From DAOUBP01 sp034432655 (lineage in GTDB: Bacteria; Chloroflexota; Anaerolineae; CG2-30-64-16): a stretch of 18,437 nt of DNA. Position numbers and translations under genes: made by a program. Positions 13,804 through 18,437 of this stretch are shown piece after piece (position 1 is the first letter of the stretch; each line of letters opens with the position of its first letter). The notes below the pieces were generated by a model. That model saw nothing but the letters and a program-made list of their open reading frames with translations, had not been told where the DNA came from and ran no database searches. Location of the stretch: contig DAOUBP010000042.1 of assembly GCA_034432655.1 (NCBI GenBank), positions 1 through 18,437 of the forward strand, in the 5' to 3' direction.

Positions 13804-14005
13804 CACACCTCGGAGAAGCTGCGCCGCTTGTCGCCAACCTTCATCAGCTTGCGGCTGAACCTGACCGTCGGTGAGTTCGGAGACGCATTCTACAACGAGC
13901 AGACCGGCACTACCGCATTTGCCGGGATCCGTAGCGGGTATCGCGTTTGTTGAGTTCAGAGCACAAATCGAACAAAGAGCCAATCCTATGACAACGGAGA
14001 GGTGA
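13804..14005 (+). pseudogene. Decayed small gene with internal frame change
   Basis: One frame reads protein-like from about 13804 to 13950 (SEKLRRLSPTFISL, then RLNLTVGEFGDAFYN, EQTGTTAFAGIRSGYRV), then stops at TGA 13951. From 13946 another frame continues with FVEFRAQIEQRAN and stops at 14003. Together they look like the N-terminal and C-terminal parts of one small protein from which a middle piece is missing. No ATG start exists. The sequence has a regular codon pattern unlike random GC-rich DNA, but I cannot name a family with confidence. It occupies the leader of the downstream symporter gene. The alternative is chance similarity in a plain 5' leader. Confidence 0.4.
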
Positions 14006-14012
14006 AGACACG

Positions 14013-15467
14013 ATGGCCGCTATCACCCTTGCACCACGCGAGCGACTCCCTGTGGGCACCAAGCTGCTCTACGGCAGCGGTGACTGGGGCATGGCCAGCT
14101 ACAACACGCTGCGTCAGATCTTCTACGCCATCTTCCTCACCGATGTGGTGGGGCTCGACCCGCGGCTGGCATCGGTGGCGGCCTTCGTCGGCGTGATCTG
14201 GGATGCGATCAACGATCCGCTGGTGGGCACGCTGAGCGACCGGGTGCACACCCGTTGGGGCCGGCGCCGACCCTTCTTCCTCTTCGCCATCCCGTTCGGC
14301 CTCTGCTTTCTCCTGCTGTGGTGGGCGCCGCCGTGGCAAAGCCAGCTCGCGTTGATGGCTACCGTCACGCTGGCCTACATGATCAGCGACACGGTGCAAA
14401 CCCTGGTCGTGGTGCCGTTCCTGTCGCTGACGCCGGAGCTGACGCCGGATTACGACGAGCGCACCTCGCTGACCAGCTTCCGCATGTTCTTCAACCTGAT
14501 CGCCTCGCTGGTCACGGCTGCAGGCGCGCCGGAGATCCTCCACGCAGCGCTGGCCGCGGGCCTCACACAGCAGCAGGGGTATCTGTTGGTAGCCGCGCTC
14601 TTCGGCGGGCTGGCCGCGCTGCCGTTCCTGCTGATGTTCATCTTCCTGCGCGAACGGCCGACCGGAACAGCAGCGCAGGCGGAAAAAGCCTCGGTCGGCC
14701 AGACGTTCCGCAAAGCATGGGGCAACGTGCCGTTTCGCTTCGCCACGGCCCTCAACGTGCTGACCTGGGCCACCCTCGACCTGATCTCGCTGATCCTGCC
14801 TTTCTTCCTGACGTACTGGATCGCCCAGGGCAACCTGCTGGCCAAGGCGAACCTGTTCGGGATCGAGCTGGCGTTGCAGTCGGCCGTGTTGGGGTTGCTG
14901 TTCCTGGTGGCGATCGCCTGCCTGCCGCTGTGGGTGTGGCTGGCGAGCCGGCTGGGCAAGCGGAACGCGTTCATCATCGGCATGGCCGCGTGGGGGGTCG
15001 TGCAGCTTGCGATCTTTCTGGTGCAGCCCGGGCAGATGGGCCTGATCCTGGGGCTGACGGTGCTGGCCGGGATCTGCGTCTCGTCCGGCCACGTCTTGCC
15101 TGACGCCATTTTCCCGGATGTGGTAGAATGGGACGAGCTGCGCACGCGACGCCGACATGAGGGCCTGTACTATGGCGTGAAGAACTTCAGCCGCAAGCTC
15201 ACCAGCGCGTTTGCCATCTTCCTGGCGTTACAGGTACTGGGCTGGTTGGGCTATCAGGCCCCGCCGACGGGCGCATTGCAGTTCAGCCAGCCGCCTACTG
15301 CGGTGATGGGCATCCGCCTGCTGACCGGGCCGGTCGGCGCGTTGCTGATGCTGGCGGCCATTGCGGTGGCCTGGTTCTATCCCATCACCCGCGAACGGCA
15401 CGCCCGCATCCGCGCGCTGCTGACACAACGACAGCGCCGAAAGGCGATCCAGGGGCCGGCCGTCTGA
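14013..15467 (+). CDS. GPH-family sugar:cation symporter (MelB-like)
   Basis: Glycoside-pentoside-hexuronide:cation symporter within the MFS, 484 aa with 12 predicted membrane helices, importing glycosides, pentosides or hexuronides with Na+ or H+. The N-terminus KLLYGSGDWGMASYN and the helix-2 region with WDAINDPLVGTLSDR carry the family Asp residues for cation coupling. TRWGRRRPFFL is the cytoplasmic loop 2-3 signature, and PDYDERTSLTSFRMFF follows helix 4 as in MelB and XynB-type carriers. ATG 14013 is preceded by GGAGAGG about ten bases upstream. It lies downstream of a strong promoter and 32 nt ahead of the hydrolase. Together with the GH31 enzyme it suggests use of imported oligosaccharides or hexuronides. 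Confidence 0.9.
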   Translation: MAAITLAPRERLPVGTKLLYGSGDWGMASYNTLRQIFYAIFLTDVVGLDPRLASVAAFVGVIWDAINDPLVGTLSDRVHTRWGRRRPFFLFAIPFGLCFLLLWWAPPWQSQLALMATVTLAYMISDTVQTLVVVPFLSLTPELTPDYDERTSLTSFRMFFNLIASLVTAAGAPEILHAALAAGLTQQQGYLLVAALFGGLAALPFLLMFIFLRERPTGTAAQAEKASVGQTFRKAWGNVPFRFATALNVLTWATLDLISLILPFFLTYWIAQGNLLAKANLFGIELALQSAVLGLLFLVAIACLPLWVWLASRLGKRNAFIIGMAAWGVVQLAIFLVQPGQMGLILGLTVLAGICVSSGHVLPDAIFPDVVEWDELRTRRRHEGLYYGVKNFSRKLTSAFAIFLALQVLGWLGYQAPPTGALQFSQPPTAVMGIRLLTGPVGALLMLAAIAVAWFYPITRERHARIRALLTQRQRRKAIQGPAV

Positions 15468-15499
15468 CCGCAAAAACTCACCTCAGCGAGGAGACGTGT

Positions 15500-16285
15500 A
15501 TGCCAGAAATCGAAGACACCCTGAACCCCTATTTGCGCAACCCTCACCTGGAAGGAGACCCGTTCTTCTGGGAGGGCGGCCCGGACGGCATCCTGCTGAT
15601 CCACGGGTTCACCGCCACCACGGCCGAAGTGTTGCCGCTGGCCCGCTACCTGTACGGACAGGGCTACACTGTGGCCGGGCCGCTCCTGCCGGGGCACAAA
15701 GCGCGGCCGGGGGATATCAACCGCTATGGCTGGCGCGACTGGGCCCAGACCGCAGAAAAAGCCTATCGCGAGATCGCCGCGCGGTGCCAACGGGTCGTGG
15801 TCGGCGGGGAATCTACCGGCGGGCTGCTGGCCCTCTATCTGGCGCAGCAACATCCCGAAGTGGCAGCCATCCTGGCTTACGCGCCTGCGCTCCAGCTCAC
15901 CATCCGGCGCCGTGATGTGGTCCAGCTCTACCTCCTCAGCCCGTTTCTGGAGTCGGTGCCCAAGAAGCCCGGACCGCCGACGGCCGCCGATGAATTGTGG
16001 CAGGGCTACCCGGTGAACCCGCTTAAGGGGGTCATCGCCCTGTTACAGCTGCAACGTCAGGTGCGCCCTCATCTCAGGACGATCACACAACCGATCCTGA
16101 TCGTCCAGGGCCGCCGCGACGAGACGGTCCACCCCGCTGTGCCGCAGATCATCTACGACGGGGTCCATTCAACCATCAAGGAGGTGCACTGGATGGAACG
16201 CTCTTCGCATTGCGTGATCCTGGATCAGGAGCGCGCGCAGATCTTCGCCTTGACGGCGCAATTCCTCGCGCGCGTCCTCAGATAG
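15500..16285 (+). CDS. Alpha/beta hydrolase (carboxylesterase-like)
   Basis: Serine hydrolase of the alpha/beta fold, 261 aa, similar in layout to carboxylesterase Est30-type and monoacylglycerol lipase-like enzymes. The oxyanion motif LLIHGFTATTAEV occurs at about 32-44. The nucleophile Ser105 sits in GESTGG, the acid is Asp207 in GRRDETVHP, and the base is His237 in SSHCVILD, so the triad is complete. A lid-like insert lies between Ser105 and Asp207 (about 130-175). ATG 15500 has GAGGAG at 15488-15493. No signal peptide is seen, so it is probably cytoplasmic. Lying between two sugar transporter genes, it may remove acyl groups (for example acetyl or feruloyl) from imported saccharides; that role is inference. 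Confidence 0.87.
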   Translation: MPEIEDTLNPYLRNPHLEGDPFFWEGGPDGILLIHGFTATTAEVLPLARYLYGQGYTVAGPLLPGHKARPGDINRYGWRDWAQTAEKAYREIAARCQRVVVGGESTGGLLALYLAQQHPEVAAILAYAPALQLTIRRRDVVQLYLLSPFLESVPKKPGPPTAADELWQGYPVNPLKGVIALLQLQRQVRPHLRTITQPILIVQGRRDETVHPAVPQIIYDGVHSTIKEVHWMERSSHCVILDQERAQIFALTAQFLARVLR

Positions 16286-16317
16286 AGGCAGGAGCGGGCC
16301 ACCATACAAACACAACA

Positions 16318-16376
16318 CGCCCTACGCAGTACGCAGTACGGACTACGCAGAACGGAATACGCAACACGCAACACGT
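16318..16376 (+). repeat. tacgca-type tandem repeat block
   Basis: Units such as ctacgcagtacgcagtacgg, then acggaatacgcaacacgca, fill the gap between the hydrolase and the third MFS gene. It ends just before AAGGAG (16380-16385). The family resembles the block at 8235-8330 but lacks its inverted arm. Confidence 0.8.
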
Positions 16377-16391
16377 ACCAAGGAGTCGCCC

Positions 16392-17858
16392 ATGTCCCGA
16401 CCGTTGCGCTGGTATGATTTCATCACCATTAATATCTTCTTCTTCGGACTGACTGCGCTTTCGCAGACCAACGGCCTGGTCTATCCGCTGTTGGTGCAGG
16501 GTTTCGTAGGCGAGGCGCAGAAGGGAACTTATCTGGGCCGGTTGCGGCTCTGGACGCTGATGGTGGCGCTGCTCTGGCAGGCGCTGATCGGGATGCTCTC
16601 CGACCGGAGCACCCTGCGCTGGGGCCGGCGCCGGCCGTTCATTTTCATCGGCACACTGGGGATGCTGGTCTTCATCGTGCTGGTCGGCGTCTCCGCGGGC
16701 ATGACGGGCATGACCGGCTTCTGGTTCCTGTTCGCCATGGCCATCCTGTTGTCGGTGGCCGCCAACACCGCCCACGGCGCGGAGCAAGGACTGATCCCTG
16801 ACCTGGTGCCCGAGGACAAGCGCGGGCGTTTCTCCGGCATTAAAGCGGTGCTGGAGGTGCCCTTGCCGATGATCCTGGTTTCCTTCACCGTGGCCCGGCT
16901 GATCGCGGCCGGCAACCTGTGGGGTGGCCTGTTGGTGGTCATGGCCGTGCTGATCGTCGTCATGGCCCTGACCATGCTGGTGCCGGAAAAACGGTTGGAG
17001 CAGGTGCCCGGGCCGCTCAACTGGGCTCCGATCTTGCGCCTGGCGTTGATGACCGCCATCTTCACGGCCATCATCCTGGGCCTGGGCTGGGGGGTGCGCG
17101 GGTTGAGTGGGTTGTTCAGCAGCATTTCTCAGCCCACCTTATTGCTGCCGTTGACGGGCCTCAGCGGGTTGATCGCCATGGCTATCGCGGTCGGCCTGGG
17201 GGTGTGGCTCAGCGTGCGCATCAGCATCGGCGGCGAGGCCGCGCGCGCTAACCCGTCCTTTACCTGGTGGGTGGTCAACCGCCTGGCTTTTCTGGTGGGC
17301 GCCACCAACCTCTCCACTTTTGCGGTCTATTTCCTGCAGGGCCGTCTGGGGCTGGAGCGCGAGAAGGCAGCAGCCCCAGCAGCGCTGTTGATGACGGTGA
17401 TCGGGGTGTTCATCCTGCTGTCGGCCCTGCCCAGCGGCTGGCTGGCCGATAAATTCGGGCACAAACGGCTGGTGACCATCGCGGGGCTCACAGCGGCGGT
17501 GGGGGTGGTGATCGCCCTGTTGTTGCCGAACATGAACGTGATCTACGTCGGAGGCAGTTTGATCGGCATTGCGACCGGCCTGTTCTTCACAGCCAACTGG
17601 GCGTTGGGCACCGAGCTGGCACCCAAAGCCGAGGCGGGCCGCTATCTGGGCATCTCCAACCTGGCCGGCGCCGGCGCGGGGGCGGTGGGCGCCTACATCG
17701 GCGGGCCGCTGGCCGACTTCATCACGCAGCAACTGCCGGGGCTGCCGGGGGCTGGTTACATCCTGTTGTTTGCGATTTACGGGGTGATGTTCCTGCTGTC
17801 GGTGGCAGCATTGCGCGGCGTCCAGGAGCCATCTCTTTCAGCGCCGCGCTCTGCCTGA
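16392..17858 (+). CDS. MFS transporter, SLC45/sucrose-symporter-like
   Basis: Twelve-helix MFS protein, 488 aa. The loop 2-3 sequence GMLSDRSTLRWGRRRPFIFIG closely resembles that of the sucrose/H+ symporter and SLC45 group, suggesting a disaccharide or glycoside carrier. PDLVPEDKRGRFSGIKAV follows helix 4, and the second-half motif SGWLADKFGHKRL is in the equivalent loop after helix 8. AAGGAG at 16380-16385 lies six bases before ATG 16392. It is the last gene of the + strand run, with its stop 55 nt from the convergent ferredoxin stop. It differs from the other two transporters in sequence, so the three are not recent duplicates. Confidence 0.87.
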   Translation: MSRPLRWYDFITINIFFFGLTALSQTNGLVYPLLVQGFVGEAQKGTYLGRLRLWTLMVALLWQALIGMLSDRSTLRWGRRRPFIFIGTLGMLVFIVLVGVSAGMTGMTGFWFLFAMAILLSVAANTAHGAEQGLIPDLVPEDKRGRFSGIKAVLEVPLPMILVSFTVARLIAAGNLWGGLLVVMAVLIVVMALTMLVPEKRLEQVPGPLNWAPILRLALMTAIFTAIILGLGWGVRGLSGLFSSISQPTLLLPLTGLSGLIAMAIAVGLGVWLSVRISIGGEAARANPSFTWWVVNRLAFLVGATNLSTFAVYFLQGRLGLEREKAAAPAALLMTVIGVFILLSALPSGWLADKFGHKRLVTIAGLTAAVGVVIALLLPNMNVIYVGGSLIGIATGLFFTANWALGTELAPKAEAGRYLGISNLAGAGAGAVGAYIGGPLADFITQQLPGLPGAGYILLFAIYGVMFLLSVAALRGVQEPSLSAPRSA

Positions 17859-17864
17859 AAAGCA

Positions 17865-17896
17865 GGAGGCCGCAACCGCATGCCGGTGCGGCCTCC
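17865..17896 (-). terminator. Hairpin terminator between convergent genes
   Basis: ggaggccgca (17865-17874) pairs perfectly with tgcggcctcc (17887-17896) across a 12-nt loop. On the - strand the stem is followed by tgctttt, so it fits an intrinsic terminator for the ferredoxin transcript. On the + strand no T-run follows, but the hairpin begins seven bases after the MFS stop and may also act on that transcript. Confidence 0.65.
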
Positions 17897-17913
17897 GGGC
17901 GGGAAACAATACA

Positions 17914-18114
17914 TCAAAGCTCGGTAATGGTGATTGCGCCCTCTTCGCAGGATGACTCGCACGAATAGCAGCCGATGCAATCGTCGGGATCGCCCTTGAA
18001 CATGGCGTACTTCTTGCCGTCCTCCTCTGCAATGGCGATAAGTTCCTGCGGGCAGGCGTCCACGCAATCGCCGCATGCCTGGCACTTTTCCACATCCACG
18101 GTGATGACGAACAT
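17914..18114 (-). CDS. 2x[4Fe-4S] ferredoxin
   Basis: Small bacterial-type ferredoxin, 66 aa, an electron carrier of low potential. The first cluster motif is CQACGDCVDACP (Cys11, 14, 17, 21) and the second is CIGCYSCESSC (Cys46, 49, 52, 56). The usual proline after the last Cys is missing in the second motif. A 24-residue spacer separates the motifs, so it is slightly longer than the clostridial form. ATG 18114 (- strand) is preceded by GGAGGGG with normal spacing; a GTG at 18126 would lie upstream of that site and is unlikely. It is a monocistronic gene convergent with the MFS transporter. It may accept electrons from the aldehyde oxidoreductase at 8348, but it is not co-transcribed with it. 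Confidence 0.93.
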   Translation of the reverse strand: MFVITVDVEKCQACGDCVDACPQELIAIAEEDGKKYAMFKGDPDDCIGCYSCESSCEEGAITITEL

Positions 18115-18172
18115 TTTCCCCTCCACAATAGACCAAGGCTGATGAGCGCCGCATCCGGGCGCTTCCGGCGCC

Positions 18173-18201
18173 AGTGTAACACCGTCCGTGCGCGCTGAGA
18201 A
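18173..18201 (-). promoter_or_regulatory. Probable ferredoxin promoter
   Basis: Read on the - strand, TTCTCA (18201-18196) and TACACT (18178-18173) are separated by 17 nt, each with four of six matches to sigma70 consensus. Start of transcription would be near 18166, about 50 nt before the ATG. It is a modest match found by inspection only. Confidence 0.4.
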
Positions 18202-18372
18202 TGATGTGGGTCAGGTTTTGGCATCGGGAAGTGCAATCCAATACATCGCAGCCGGGCGCAACGCGCGCAATCGTTGCGGGAACCGCCCAACTATCGGCAT
18301 CCTCTCGTGGTCGAGCGGGCCGGCATGTCCGCGCACGCAACGGGTGACGGGTGGCCGGTGGCGGCCAGGATC
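18202..18372. other. Non-coding stretch, nothing recognised
   Basis: No frame on either strand here has a convincing start, ribosome binding site or protein-like pattern. I see no RNA gene or repeat until the hairpins at 18373. Confidence 0.4.
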
Positions 18373-18422
18373 GCCCGGCGCTGAAGTCGCCGGGCTACCG
18401 AACGACGCCCGCTCAAGCGGGC
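18373..18422 (+). repeat. Paired GC hairpins of extragenic-repeat type
   Basis: gcccggcg (18373-18380) pairs with cgccgggc (18388-18395) over a 7-nt loop. gcccgc (18407-18412) pairs with gcgggc (18417-18422) around the tetraloop tcaa. Two close hairpins of this form (a stem with ctgaagt loop, then a stem with tcaa loop) look like a dispersed REP-like element. It may continue beyond the window's right edge. Confidence 0.55.
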
Positions 18423-18437
18423 TGGAATGGCCACAAG

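Noticed and set aside
17777..18340. 187-codon open frame on the - strand around the ferredoxin
   Set aside because: It is an alternative frame of the ferredoxin and its promoter region; the ferredoxin frame has all eight cluster cysteines.

Overview
The window is 18.4 kb of GC-rich DNA, almost fully coding and almost all on the + strand. It looks like a chromosomal carbohydrate and organic-acid catabolism region from an anaerobic or facultative bacterium. The best guess is a Chloroflexota lineage such as Anaerolineae or Caldilineae. The guess rests on the gene mix (GH31 glycosidase, several Gfo/Idh dehydrogenases, altronate-dehydratase family, tungsten aldehyde oxidoreductase, LarA family) and on short-period repeats in the gaps (cgaatca-, tacgga- and taccaa-like), a style I associate with those genomes. 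There is no rRNA, tRNA or other marker, so the taxonomy is inference.

Region 1 (1-6577), glycoside and sugar processing: a 5'-truncated GH31 YicI-like glycosidase, a TIM-barrel sugar isomerase/epimerase, a Gfo/Idh/MocA dehydrogenase overlapping it by ATGA, a decayed MazF toxin remnant, a second Gfo/Idh/MocA dehydrogenase, and an MFS transporter again overlapping by ATGA. A TIM-barrel protein with two Gfo/Idh enzymes fits an oxidative (keto-sugar) route of glycoside processing next to plain hydrolysis.

Region 2 (6578-12200), sugar acids and oxidation: a UxaA/altronate dehydratase-family protein, a tungstopterin aldehyde:ferredoxin oxidoreductase, a MoaD/ThiS-like protein overlapping its stop codon, and a LarA-family nickel-pincer racemase/epimerase. 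The larA gene carries an in-frame palindromic element in its 5' part. It ends directly in an array of ten palindromic hairpin repeats (11871-12188), whose first unit includes the larA stop codon.

Region 3 (12200-18437): a sphingosine-1-phosphate-lyase-like PLP enzyme, then a well-formed sigma70-type promoter (TTGACT-N17-TAGAAT), a degenerate gene fragment, a GPH-family sugar:cation symporter, an alpha/beta hydrolase and a third MFS transporter. Convergent to these, on the - strand, lies a small 2x[4Fe-4S] ferredoxin with its own probable promoter and a hairpin terminator. The ferredoxin is a plausible electron acceptor for the aldehyde oxidoreductase. The window ends in two small GC hairpins of extragenic-repeat type.

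The most unusual content is repeat biology: at least four repeat families occupy nearly every intergenic gap. Repeat DNA appears to have been recruited as coding sequence in larA (internal), at the 3' end of larA (stop codon) and at the 5' end of one dehydrogenase. On the enzyme side, the AOR-MoaD-LarA string beside a UxaA homolog is the best candidate for an undescribed sugar-acid or hydroxy-acid pathway.
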